DNA from: Acidobacteriaceae bacterium
Lineage (GTDB): Bacteria; Acidobacteriota; Terriglobia; Terriglobales; Acidobacteriaceae
DNA length: 64,000 nt
Assembly (NCBI GenBank): GCA_030038195.1
Contig: JASHPJ010000030.1
Location: 1 to 64,000 of the forward strand
Direction: 5' to 3'
Under the pieces are notes generated by a model. That model had not been told where the DNA came from, did not search any database, and was given only the letters and a program-made list of their open reading frames with translations. Shown one piece after another: positions 1 through 8,837 of the stretch. The translations under genes and the position numbers were made by a program. Every line of letters starts with the position of its first letter. Within the stretch, counting starts at the first letter, position 1.

Positions 1-2500
1 CCACCTGCTTGGTTGTGATGGTAAGCTTGGCGCCGGTCAGCTCGGAGCCTTCCCATCCGTCCTTCTCGGCTTCGATATGAATTTCGCCCGGCCGCCGGGT
101 GGATTGCACGATCACCTGCGCCAGCCCGTTGAATAGCGACCGCTTTGGCTCCTTGTCGCTCTCCTGGCAGTTGGGGTTGCCGTTGCCTACGCCGATGAGC
201 ACGCCGTCGCCCGACACGTGGAAGGCGACGGCATTCTGCGCCGTCGGCACCGGGCGGCCATCCTTGTCCAGCGCTTCTACTCTCAAGACCGCAACGTCTT
301 CGCCGTCGGCGTTGATCTCCGTGCGGTCGGCGGTGAGGCGGATGGCGACCGCGGGGCCGGTGGTTTCGCGCTTTTCCGTGAGCACCACCTTGCCGTCCCT
401 GGTTCCACGCGCTTCAATCACGCCCGGCTCGTAGCGCACCTTCCACTCCACATGGCCCAGGTGCGGAACTTTTTTGCTGCCCTGGCTCTTGCCGTTCACG
501 ATCAACTCGACCGAGTCGAGATTCGAGTGCGCCCACACGGGAATCTCGTCGCCTTCCCGGCCCTCGAAGTTCCAGTGCGGGAACAGGTGCAGCACCGGCT
601 CCTTGCCCCACCAGGATTTGTAGTAAAAGAACGTGTCCTTGGGGAATCCGCAGGTGTCGATGATGCCGAACTGCGAGCTGATCGAGGGCCATCCATAGGG
701 CGTGGGCTCGCCGCGATAGTCGAAGCCGGTCCACGCAAAGCCGCCGCACTCCCACTCGCGCGTGCCGTAGAACGTCCACCACTCCTCGGCGGTCTCGCCC
801 CAGCCGGGCTGGTTCGTGTCATAGGCGCTGAGCGTGTTGCGGAGAGGATCGGTGGTGTACTCGCCGCGCGTGGAGATGGCGCTGGCCGTCTCCGATCCGT
901 AGATCACACGCGTGGGATGCGCCGTGCGAAATCCGTCAGGAAAGCGCAAGTTGTAATTGAAGCCGATCACGTCGAGCGCATCGGAAACACCTTTCGAGTT
1001 GTCGCCATTCACCGCAGCGGAAACCATGCGCGTGGGGTCGAGCTGGTGGCAGCGGCGCGCCATGGTTGCGCCAATCTTTGCGCCTTCTTCAGCCATGTCG
1101 TTCTGCAGATGGCCTTCCTCGTTGCCGATGGACCAGAGGATCACGCAGGGCGCGTTGCGATAGCGCTTGACCATGACTTCAAGCTGCGCCAGGCCCTCCG
1201 GGCTCGAGCTCATCTGCCGCGTCTCGCACATCATCATCAGGCCAAGACGGTTGCAGCCTTCCACCCACTCTGGCGTAGGCATGTTGTGCGAGGTGCGCAC
1301 GGCATTGCAGCCCATCTCCTTGAGCACACTCAGGCGAAAGTACTGCAGGCGGTCTGGCAGCGCCGCGCCTACGCCGGCGTGGTCCTGGTGATTGCAGGTA
1401 CCCTGGATTTTGAGCGGCTGGCCGTTGAGGAAGAAGCCGTGATCGGCATCCCAGCGCGTGGCGCGCACGCCGAAGGTCAACTGCTCGGCGTCGCGCGTGT
1501 TGCCGCCCGACTCGACCGTGACGACAGCAGTGTAAAGGTTCGGCGCATCCGGCGACCACAGCGCGGCATTGGCCACGCTCGCCGCCGCCGTAAAACGCGC
1601 GGAGCCATCGATGGCAACCGGCTGCTCCTGCGATTCGGCGGTCGCGACGGTGTTGCCTGCGGCATCGAGAATCTTCCACGCAACCTTGGCCGTTTCGGAC
1701 TGCCTGCCTTCATTCGCGACGACCGTCTCCAGCGTGAGCGCGGCCGAGCTGCCGTTCACCTCGGACCGCACTACGCTCTCCCACTTGCCCAGGTGCAGCG
1801 GATCGGTCTTCGTCAGCCACACGTGGCGATAGAGGCCCGCGCCCTCGTAGAACCATCCGTCGCCAAAGCTGGCATCCACGCGGACTACGATGCAGTTGCG
1901 CGCGCCGATGGCGAGAAAGTCGGAGATGTCGAAGCGGAAGGGCGCGTAGCCGTTGTCATTGCGGCCCACAAAGCAGCCGTTCACAAAGACAAGCACGCTG
2001 CGGAAAGCGCCGTCGAACTCGGCCGCGATGCGGCGGCCGGCGTCGCCGGCGGGAATCTCGAACTCGCGCCGGTACCAGCCGACACTGGTTTCAGGATAGC
2101 GGCGGCCGAGCGGCTTGTAGCCGTGCGATCGCTGCTCTTCGTCATGCACGAAAGGCAGCTCGACGGCCCAGTCGTGGGGCAGGTTCAGCCTGCGCCACTT
2201 CGAGTCGTCGTAGCCGACCTTGGCGAACCGGAAGTCACCGGTCTTGGCGAAGTCTCCCTGGCCGTAGCCGAAGTCCAGGTCCTTCAGCGGATCGGCGCCG
2301 TTGCCGAAGATGAACTTCCATCCGAAATCGAAGAGTAGCTGCTCGCGCGGGGCCACGGCAGCCAGCGCCTGCGTGGATGCGGCCTGCGCATCGCCGGCGA
2401 GTAGAGCCGCGGTACGTCCCCACGCAGACCGTGCAAGGGCAGAAGAAGCGGAGAGCGCAAGACCGGACTGAAGCAGAGCGCGGCGCGAGATTCCAGGCAT
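1..2500 (-). CDS. GH2 beta-galactosidase, secreted, 3' end cut by window edge
   Basis: This ORF has no stop inside the window, so the ORF track omits it; 833 codons are visible. The start ATG is followed by a Tat-like leader (SRRALLQSGLALSASSALA). A GH2 jelly-roll domain follows, with NLPHDWAVELP and GWYRREFEIP. The TIM barrel carries the acid/base motif WSIGNE (Glu about 461) and the nucleophile in YGSETAS (Glu about 537). The C-terminal part reads as the beta-sandwich domains of bacterial GH2 enzymes (VELIVNGKSQG, GDGVLIGVGNGNPN). Family knowledge: hydrolysis of terminal beta-D-galactosides, probably in the periplasm. Galactosidase is favoured over glucuronidase from overall similarity, but substrate is not proven. 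A promoter with a LacI-type operator on its -35 box lies upstream. The plus-strand 706-codon ORF across it is a shadow. Confidence 0.9.
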   Translation of the reverse strand, partial: MPGISRRALLQSGLALSASSALARSAWGRTAALLAGDAQAASTQALAAVAPREQLLFDFGWKFIFGNGADPLKDLDFGYGQGDFAKTGDFRFAKVGYDDSKWRRLNLPHDWAVELPFVHDEEQRSHGYKPLGRRYPETSVGWYRREFEIPAGDAGRRIAAEFDGAFRSVLVFVNGCFVGRNDNGYAPFRFDISDFLAIGARNCIVVRVDASFGDGWFYEGAGLYRHVWLTKTDPLHLGKWESVVRSEVNGSSAALTLETVVANEGRQSETAKVAWKILDAAGNTVATAESQEQPVAIDGSARFTAAASVANAALWSPDAPNLYTAVVTVESGGNTRDAEQLTFGVRATRWDADHGFFLNGQPLKIQGTCNHQDHAGVGAALPDRLQYFRLSVLKEMGCNAVRTSHNMPTPEWVEGCNRLGLMMMCETRQMSSSPEGLAQLEVMVKRYRNAPCVILWSIGNEEGHLQNDMAEEGAKIGATMARRCHQLDPTRMVSAAVNGDNSKGVSDALDVIGFNYNLRFPDGFRTAHPTRVIYGSETASAISTRGEYTTDPLRNTLSAYDTNQPGWGETAEEWWTFYGTREWECGGFAWTGFDYRGEPTPYGWPSISSQFGIIDTCGFPKDTFFYYKSWWGKEPVLHLFPHWNFEGREGDEIPVWAHSNLDSVELIVNGKSQGSKKVPHLGHVEWKVRYEPGVIEARGTRDGKVVLTEKRETTGPAVAIRLTADRTEINADGEDVAVLRVEALDKDGRPVPTAQNAVAFHVSGDGVLIGVGNGNPNCQESDKEPKRSLFNGLAQVIVQSTRRPGEIHIEAEKDGWEGSELTGAKLTITTKQV

Positions 2501-2568
2501 GGAAGAAGCCTCATGGGAAGAAAGTCCCGCTGGCGCACGTAAAAGAAGCGCATCTGCGGGCAAACGGC

Positions 2569-2606
2569 ACTATAAATCAGCCGGGGCATTGGAGTAAACG
2601 CTTTCA
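2569..2606 (-). promoter_or_regulatory. GH2 promoter with LacI-type operator over the -35 box
   Basis: Read on the minus strand, TGAAAGCGTTTACT (2593-2606) fits the LacI/CcpA-type consensus TGWAANCGNTNWCA closely. Its last six bases, TTTACT, serve as a -35 element, followed by an 18-base spacer and the -10 TATAGT (2569-2574). The start codon of the GH2 gene is about 70 bases downstream. A repressor bound here would block polymerase. The assignment is by pattern only. Confidence 0.6.
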
Positions 2607-2692
2607 ACCAAGAAAAACCGCGTCCGCCACGTTCGCGCCGCCGCTCGCCACGCGACGGATTTATGATAGATTCAAACAGTCGAGCCGGCTGC

Positions 2693-2782
2693 GGAGAGAT
2701 GGCCGAGTGGTTTAAGGCGCACGCTTGGAAAGCGTGTGTACTTTAACGAGTACCGTGAGTTCGAATCTCACTCTCTCCGCCA
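2693..2782 (+). tRNA. tRNA-Ser (GGA anticodon)
   Basis: The acceptor stem GGAGAGA pairs with TCTCTCC, followed by discriminator G and an encoded CCA. The anticodon loop CTTGGAAAG gives anticodon GGA (reads UCC/UCU). A long variable arm typical of class II tRNA-Ser precedes the TTCGAAT T-loop. The length of 90 bases fits tRNA-Ser. Confidence 0.95.
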
Positions 2783-3148
2783 TTGCATGAAACAGCCGCT
2801 CGCTCTTCGCCCGCAGACGGTGCTTGCGAGAAATGGGAAAGAGAGTTTTCGAGGAGTCTCATCCTCCACCTTCCTGTTCCCGGCGCATCGATTCTACCCT
2901 GCTTAAAATGCGCGGCAGCTCAGGCTGTTATCGGCATATAACTTCGGCGAAAGCGTTGGAATTGGGAGCTATAAGTAGTTATGCAGGCGAAAAACAACCG
3001 CAGGTTCCGCTACGGTTGGTCTTCGGCCTTCTACTCTCCGCTCAAGATGACAGTGCTTGCGTTGATCCGTCAACAAGTCCATATATTGGGGCGATTAAGG
3101 GCGTCCGCTGCGCTTCATTTTTGTCCTGCCCGTTCTCAAGTTTCCGAT
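2783..3148. other. Intergenic, contains a diverged copy of dispersed repeat A
   Basis: There is no convincing gene in this stretch; the ORFs listed here lack ribosome sites and family-like sequence. It contains a diverged copy of the hairpin repeat family also seen near 33.2 kb and 47.75 kb (see repeat entries). Confidence 0.6.
2986..3053 (+). repeat. Dispersed repeat A, copy 1 (diverged)
   Basis: It shares the order AACCGCAG, TTCCG, GGTCTTCG, CTTC, CTC and GATGACAG with the copies at 33218-33325 and 47746-47831. It is shorter and less well preserved than the other two. It lies between tRNA-Ser and the 3' end of glgA. Confidence 0.55.
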
Positions 3149-4606
3149 TCAACCTCGCCTCCGCACCACTTCTTTATACACTTCTGCGTACTCGCGCGCC
3201 GGGCCGGACCAGGCGTAGTTGCGCGCCATGCCGTTGCGCATGAGCTTCGTCCATCCATCCTGGTCTTTGAACGCGGCCAGCGCGCGGTCGATCGCGGCCA
3301 GCAGGTCGTGCGGCTCGTAGCCATGGAACTTGAACCCTGTGCCGGTTCCCTGCGCCGCGTCCCACTCTTCGATGGTGTCGTCGAGCCCGCCGGTGGCGCG
3401 CACTACCGGCACCGTGCCGTACTTGAGCGAGTAGATCTGGTTCAATCCGCAGGGCTCGTAGCGCGACGGCATCAGAAAGATGTCGGCGCCGGCCTCGATC
3501 TTGTGTGAGAGCGCATCATCGTAGCCCACGCGCACGGCCACGCTGGCCGGATGGCGGAAGGCCCAGTCGCGGAAGAAATTCTCGTAGATCGGCTCGCCCG
3601 AACCGAGGGCAGCCACCGCTACATCGCGCGCGGCCAGTTCCTCTGAGATGCGCGAGACCATGTCGAACCCTTTCTGCGTGACAAAGCGCGATACGATCCC
3701 GATCACCGACGCCGTCTCCGTCACGTGCTCCAGCCCGAAGGCATGCAGCAGATCGGCCCGGCAGGCGCGCTTGCCCTTGAGATCGTCCAGCGTGTAGTGC
3801 GCAGCGAGGTTCCGATCCACAGCCGGATCCCACTGCGCGTAGTCCACGCCATTCAGAATCCCACGCAGATCAGGCGCGCGATTGTGCAGCACGTCTTCGA
3901 GCTGCTCGCCAAACTCCGGCGTCTGTATCTCCTCGGCATAGCGCCGGCTCACCGTGGTGAGCATGTCTGAAAAGACCACACCCCCCTTGAGAAAGTTGAA
4001 GCGGTCGTATTGCTCCACCTTGTCCATGGTGAACAGGTCCCAGGGAAACAGCAGTTGCTCGGTGGTCACCGGCGGAAACTTTCCTTGGTACGCCGCATTG
4101 TGAAGCGTCAGCACCACGCCCGCGCGCCGGAACATCGGATCGGACGCGTACACCGTGCGCAGATAGACGGGAATCAGCGCCGCCTGCCAGTCGTGCACAT
4201 GAAAGATGTCGGGCACGCCCAGCAGCTTGGTCGCCTCCAGCACCGCGCGGCAGTAAAGGCCGAAGCGCGCGGCGTTGTCCAGGTACTCGCCGCCGTTCGG
4301 TCCGTAGAGGTCGGGCCGGTCGTAAAGCTCCGGGCAATCGATGAAGTAAAACTGCACGCCGTCGCGCGCGCCGCCGTCCACGATGCCCACAAACCGGTTG
4401 TAGTAGCGGAAAGGGATGGTGATCGACTCGACTGCCGTCCTTTGATTTTCGGCAATCATGGGCCGCACCCGCGCATAGAGCGGCAGGTACACGGTTACCT
4501 TGTGGCCCAGCTTTACCAGCTCGCGCGGCAGCGCGCCCACCACATCGGCCAGTCCGCCGGTCTTGGCAAACGGAACGCACTCGGAAGCGGCCATCACAAT
4601 CTGCAT
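3149..4606 (-). CDS. glgA: Glycogen synthase (ADP-glucose)
   Basis: A GT5 glycogen/starch synthase of 485 residues, transferring glucose from ADP-glucose to alpha-1,4-glucan in the cytoplasm. The N-terminal GT-B half has the ADP-glucose-binding loop KTGGLADVVGALP. HVHDWQAALIP and the C-terminal MPSRYEPCGLNQIYSLKYG nucleotide-binding region are also present. The length matches the family. I place the start at the internal ATG (MQIVMAASE) rather than the ORF-track start 21 codons earlier, because GGAGAGAAG sits five bases before it and GlgA proteins begin here. No other glycogen gene is adjacent. Confidence 0.93.
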   Translation of the reverse strand: MQIVMAASECVPFAKTGGLADVVGALPRELVKLGHKVTVYLPLYARVRPMIAENQRTAVESITIPFRYYNRFVGIVDGGARDGVQFYFIDCPELYDRPDLYGPNGGEYLDNAARFGLYCRAVLEATKLLGVPDIFHVHDWQAALIPVYLRTVYASDPMFRRAGVVLTLHNAAYQGKFPPVTTEQLLFPWDLFTMDKVEQYDRFNFLKGGVVFSDMLTTVSRRYAEEIQTPEFGEQLEDVLHNRAPDLRGILNGVDYAQWDPAVDRNLAAHYTLDDLKGKRACRADLLHAFGLEHVTETASVIGIVSRFVTQKGFDMVSRISEELAARDVAVAALGSGEPIYENFFRDWAFRHPASVAVRVGYDDALSHKIEAGADIFLMPSRYEPCGLNQIYSLKYGTVPVVRATGGLDDTIEEWDAAQGTGTGFKFHGYEPHDLLAAIDRALAAFKDQDGWTKLMRNGMARNYAWSGPAREYAEVYKEVVRRRG

Positions 4607-4820
4607 CGACTTCTCTCCATAAAAAACCGTGCCCGGCGGCAAACTTTTTTCATCCGCACCCAGGTCCAAAGGGCAAGTCTACTACGCGCCTCGTTTTAAG
4701 ATGCGTCAAAACGGCGATTGATGCTTTCCACTCCATGCTTGAGCCGCCCGACCCTCACCCATTAGCCTTGGTAGGTCACACGTCCTCACTCCAAAGGGCA
4801 ATGCCAAAGGGCAATCATTG

Positions 4821-6665
4821 ATGCGAATCTTCCTCGGACGGCTCTCCTTCTTCGCCATCTCAGCATGCGTCCTCTTTGCGTCCGCGTCGTACGCGCAGCC
4901 GTCCTCCACCACACACTCGTTCCGCGTGAAAGACGGCAAGTTTCTTCTCGACGGCAAGCCGTTCCAGATCATCTCCGGTGAGATGCACTATCCGCGCATT
5001 CCACGCGCTTACTGGCGCGCGCGGCTGCGCATGGCCAGGGCGATGGGTCTCAACACCATCACTACGTACGTCTTCTGGAACGAGCATGAACCCACGCCCG
5101 GCGTCTATGACTTCAGCGGCCAGCACGACGTGGCCGAGTTCATCCGCGAGGCGCAAAGCGAAGGGCTCCACGTCATCCTGCGCCCCGGGCCCTACTCCTG
5201 CGCCGAGTGGGAGTGGGGCGGCTATCCGGCGTGGCTGCTCAAGGACCACAACATCGTGGTGCGCAGCAGCGATCCAAAATTCATGGAGCCCGCGCGCCGC
5301 TGGCTGCTGCGGCTGGGCCAGGAACTTGCGCCGCTGCAGATCGGCAACGGCGGACCCATCATCGCCGTGCAGGTGGAAAACGAGTACGGCTCCTTTGGCA
5401 GCGACCACACCTACATGGAGCAGATTCACCACGCGCTGCTCGATGCCGGCTTCAACAAAGCTGTGCTCTACACCGCCGACGGCCCGGAGGAACTCCTCAA
5501 CGGCTCACTGCCCGAGCTGCCCGCGGTCATCAACTTCGGCGCCGGCGACGCCGAGCACGGCTTCGAGATCCTGCACAAGCTGCGCCCACAAGGTCCGTTC
5601 ATGACCGGCGAATACTGGGCTGGATGGTTCGATCACTGGGGCGAGCGCCACCACACCACCAGTGCGCGGCAGCAGGCCGACGAGCTGGCCTGGATTCTCT
5701 TCCAGGGCTACTCCGTCAGCATTTACATGTTTCACGGCGGCACCAGCTTCGGCTGGATGAACGGCGCCAACATCGACCACGGCAACTACGAGCCCGACGT
5801 CACCAGCTACGACTACGATGCCCCGCTCGACGAGAGCGGCCGGCCCACGCAGAAGTACGATCTCTTCCGCGACGTCATCGCCAAAGCTACCGGCATCACG
5901 CCGCCGCCCGTCCCGGTTGTCGATCCGCCGGTTGCGGTTCCCGCCGTCCAGCTTACCCGGTCCGCCTCGCTCTGGCAGAACCTGCCTGCGCCCATCGCAT
6001 CCGCGCAGCCGCTCACCATGGAAGACATCGGCCAGGCCTACGGCTACATCCTTTACCGCACCACCCTGCCCGCTCCCGTCTCCGGCGACCTGGCCGTGGA
6101 CGAGGTGCACGACTACGCGCTGGTCTACGCCAACGGCCGGCTCATCGGCACGCTCGACCGCCGGCTCAAGCAGAACCACCTCGCCGTCGACTTCAGCCAG
6201 CCCAACACGCGCCTCGATATCCTGGTTGAAAATACCGGCCGCGTGAACTTCTCTCTCGCCATCCGCGGCGAGCGCCAGGGCATTACACATCAAGTCACGC
6301 TGGCCGGCAGGCCGGTCACCGGCTGGCAAATCTACGGGCTGCCAATGAACGACCCGCAGCACCTTCCGTTCCGCACTGTGGACTGCGCCGGCGCCTGCTT
6401 CTATCGGGGAACGTTCCGGGTCGACCGCGTGGGCGACACGTTTCTTGATACCAGCGCCTTCACCAAGGGTTTCGTCTGGGTCAACGGCCACCCCCTCGGG
6501 CGCATCTGGAATATCGGCCCGCAAAAGACTCTTTACCTGCCCGGCCCCTGGCTGCGCAAGGGCAACAACGATGTAATCGTCTTCGATCTCGAAGGCGCGA
6601 CCGGCCGTACCATTTTGGGCCGCGCCAAGCCGATTCTCGATGGCAGCGTAAACTCCGGGCCATAA
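4821..6665 (+). CDS. GH35 beta-galactosidase, secreted
   Basis: A 614-residue protein with a signal peptide (FFAISACVLFASASYAQ). The GH35 TIM barrel shows ISGEMHYPRIPRAYW, the acid/base in AVQVENEYGS (Glu 188) and the nucleophile in TGEYWAGW (Glu 264). C-terminal jelly-roll domains end in GFVWVNGHPLGRIWNIGPQ. It removes terminal beta-1,3/1,4-galactose outside the cytoplasm. The ORF track starts one codon early at a TTG; ATG 4821 follows AAAGGG at good spacing. The DeoR-type regulator gene follows closely on the same strand, so the two are probably co-transcribed. Confidence 0.93.
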   Translation: MRIFLGRLSFFAISACVLFASASYAQPSSTTHSFRVKDGKFLLDGKPFQIISGEMHYPRIPRAYWRARLRMARAMGLNTITTYVFWNEHEPTPGVYDFSGQHDVAEFIREAQSEGLHVILRPGPYSCAEWEWGGYPAWLLKDHNIVVRSSDPKFMEPARRWLLRLGQELAPLQIGNGGPIIAVQVENEYGSFGSDHTYMEQIHHALLDAGFNKAVLYTADGPEELLNGSLPELPAVINFGAGDAEHGFEILHKLRPQGPFMTGEYWAGWFDHWGERHHTTSARQQADELAWILFQGYSVSIYMFHGGTSFGWMNGANIDHGNYEPDVTSYDYDAPLDESGRPTQKYDLFRDVIAKATGITPPPVPVVDPPVAVPAVQLTRSASLWQNLPAPIASAQPLTMEDIGQAYGYILYRTTLPAPVSGDLAVDEVHDYALVYANGRLIGTLDRRLKQNHLAVDFSQPNTRLDILVENTGRVNFSLAIRGERQGITHQVTLAGRPVTGWQIYGLPMNDPQHLPFRTVDCAGACFYRGTFRVDRVGDTFLDTSAFTKGFVWVNGHPLGRIWNIGPQKTLYLPGPWLRKGNNDVIVFDLEGATGRTILGRAKPILDGSVNSGP

Positions 6666-6748
6666 GCGCTCCAGCATCTGCTACCATAATGGGTCACCAG
6701 AAACTCATGACCGACACCACAGATGGGTCCACGAAGATCGGAAGCGAC

Positions 6749-7510
6749 ATGCTCATCGACGAGCGCCGCCAGCACATTCTCGCCAAAATTCAGCGTGAGG
6801 GGCGCGTGCTTATCTCCGAGCTGAGCGAGACACTTGGCATCTCGCGCATCACCATCCGCAAGGACCTCGACTACCTGGCCTCCAAGGGCCTTGCTCTACG
6901 CAGCCACGGCGGCGCGCTTTCCGCCAAAAGCGGCACGCTGCTCGATCCCTCGCTGGTTGAAAAAGAGCACAAGCAGTCCCAGGAAAAACAGCGCATCGCC
7001 CGCGCCGCTGCCGGGCTGGTTGCCGAAGGCATGTGCGTCCTGCTCGACTCGGGCACCACCACCACGGCCATCGCCCGCGAGCTGCGCCGCTTTTCTCACC
7101 TCACTGTCATCACCAACGCGGTCAACATCGCCACCGAGCTGGCCGGAACCGACTTCGAAGTCATCCTCACCGGTGGAAGCCTGCGCAAAAACTCCTTCTC
7201 GCTCGTGGGTCCGCTGGCGGAAGACGTGCTCCACTCCGTCCGCGTGGACATTCTCTTCCTGGGTGTAGACGGATTCGACACGAAAACCGGCGTTATGACG
7301 CCGAACCTGCTCGAATCGCGCGTGAATCGCGCCATGGTGGAGGCGGCCGCGCGCGTGGTGGCGGTGTGCGACTCCAGCAAGTTCAACCGCCGCAGCCTGG
7401 CGCTCATCGCTCCGCCTTCGGCCATTCACACCGTCATTACCGATGACAAGATCGCGGCCGAGGACGAGCAGACCCTGGCCTCCGCGGGCATTGAGGTCAT
7501 CCGCGCTTGA
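6749..7510 (+). CDS. DeoR/AgaR-family transcriptional repressor
   Basis: It has an N-terminal DeoR winged helix (ERRQHILAKIQ, LSETLGISRITIRKDLDYLA, LRSHGGAL). The DeoRC sugar-phosphate effector domain follows, with LLDSGTTTTAIARELR, VITNAVNIATELA, LTGGSLRKNSFSLVGP and GVDGFD. The family senses phosphorylated sugars and represses catabolic genes. I favour the ATG at 6749 because GGAAG precedes it and homologues start at this point; ATGs at 6689 and 6707 are also in frame. It lies between GH35 and a convergent GatZ/KbaZ-like gene, the arrangement expected of an AgaR/GatR-like regulator of galactose or GalNAc catabolism. That specificity is inferred. Confidence 0.88.
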   Translation: MLIDERRQHILAKIQREGRVLISELSETLGISRITIRKDLDYLASKGLALRSHGGALSAKSGTLLDPSLVEKEHKQSQEKQRIARAAAGLVAEGMCVLLDSGTTTTAIARELRRFSHLTVITNAVNIATELAGTDFEVILTGGSLRKNSFSLVGPLAEDVLHSVRVDILFLGVDGFDTKTGVMTPNLLESRVNRAMVEAAARVVAVCDSSKFNRRSLALIAPPSAIHTVITDDKIAAEDEQTLASAGIEVIRA

Positions 7511-8774
7511 TCGCGCAGGCCTCCGCGTAAGGCGCAATCGCGTTGCGGATGCGGTGCGTCACAATCACCCTGGCCTGGGGCTGCAAGGCGCCTGAACGCA
7601 CAGCCTTGTACTCATCCGGCAGGCAGGCGCTCAGCATGGTCTCCGGAATCTCCACCCCGCGCAGGTTCTCCATCAGCCGCTCAACGGCGTCCCGCACGTG
7701 GGGAATCGTCCAGTAGTAGCGCACGCGGTCGCTGTAGCTGTAGCGGCGCAGCAGCCGCTGCTGGCGCTCGCTGCCGTGGTAGTGATGCTCCCAGTGCCGC
7801 GGATCGTCGAGCATCGCCTGCTCCAGCACATCCATCAGATGCGAGCGCTTCGCCGCAGGAATAAGCTCGCTCTCGATCTGCTCCAGCGCTTCCAGCGCCT
7901 CGCGCATGGCAAAGGTCAGCGCCGGACCCACCTTTAAGATTGCGAACCCGTCGCGTACCAGCTCGCCATACGCCGCCGGCCGCTGATAATCGGTCGAGTG
8001 CGCCTCGTATACCAGCGTCTTCTGCTCGCGCAGCAGCCCGGTCAGGTGCGCGGCGCGCGAAGGCTCGTAATCGACGACGCTCAAATGGTTGAACTCGACG
8101 CCCGGCTGCACCACCAGCGCAATCACCCGCGGCCATACTGCGCCCAGGCCCGCCGCGGCAAACACGCGCTGGTGCACATCGAGTGTTTTGGCAGCCGCCT
8201 CACGCGTAGTGGGATGCAGATGGGACAGGCTCCCGGTCGCGCCGCCGGGCACCGGCACCTCGGTCCCGATCACGTACACCGGCTTTTCGCCGCGCGCCGC
8301 CTGCTCGGCCGCCGCGCACAACTGCGCCGCGCGCCGCGCAATCGTCTCGTCGTCCAGCGGACCGGGCTCGCCGCCACAGGCCATGCTGGTGTCGAGGTGA
8401 ATCTTTTGAAAGCCGGCGCGCGCGTAGCCCTCCACCATCCGCTCCGCCTCGCGCATGGCGTCGGCTGCCGCGCGCCGCTGCCATGGATTCGGCCCTAGGT
8501 GATCGCCGCCCAGGATCAGCCGCCCCGCATCGAATCCTTTGGCACCCGCAATTCCTTCCACCAACTGGCGAAAGTCCGCGGGCTGCATGCCTGTGTAACC
8601 GCCCTCGTGATTCACCTGGTTCGACGTGGCCTCGATGAGCAGATGCGATCCGTCCGCCATCGCCTGCTCCATGGCCGCCTCCAGCACCCACGGATGCGCC
8701 GAACACACCGAGTAAATCCCGCGCGGCTGCCCCTCATGCCACGACTGCGCCAACTGCTGCAGAAATCTCGACAA
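7497..8774 (-). CDS. GatZ/KbaZ-like tagatose-bisphosphate aldolase subunit family protein
   Basis: The protein matches the GatZ/KbaZ family along its length: GIYSVCSAHPWVLEAAM, ATSNQVNHEGGYTGM, LGGDHLGPNPWQ, HLDTSMACGG and VYEAHSTDYQ. In enterobacteria this subunit supports the GatY/KbaY aldolase of the tagatose pathway; other family members have been proposed to act on tagatose phosphates themselves. I start it at TTG 8774, because GGAGGA lies six bases upstream and homologues begin nearby. The ORF-track ATG at 8834 adds 20 unlikely residues. No GatY/KbaY partner is in the window. Its 3' end overlaps the convergent DeoR gene by 14 bases. Confidence 0.85.
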   Translation of the reverse strand: MSRFLQQLAQSWHEGQPRGIYSVCSAHPWVLEAAMEQAMADGSHLLIEATSNQVNHEGGYTGMQPADFRQLVEGIAGAKGFDAGRLILGGDHLGPNPWQRRAAADAMREAERMVEGYARAGFQKIHLDTSMACGGEPGPLDDETIARRAAQLCAAAEQAARGEKPVYVIGTEVPVPGGATGSLSHLHPTTREAAAKTLDVHQRVFAAAGLGAVWPRVIALVVQPGVEFNHLSVVDYEPSRAAHLTGLLREQKTLVYEAHSTDYQRPAAYGELVRDGFAILKVGPALTFAMREALEALEQIESELIPAAKRSHLMDVLEQAMLDDPRHWEHHYHGSERQQRLLRRYSYSDRVRYYWTIPHVRDAVERLMENLRGVEIPETMLSACLPDEYKAVRSGALQPQARVIVTHRIRNAIAPYAEACAIKRG

Positions 8775-8837
8775 CGAATCTCCTCCAACTATTGCCGGGG
8801 GAAGCGCGAACCCAGCCAGATGCAGAAACCGCAAACC

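Noticed and set aside
218-2338. 706-codon plus-strand ORF
   Set aside because: It is antisense to the GH2 gene, which has catalytic motifs; the ORF is a high-GC shadow with low-complexity Arg/Ala-rich translation.
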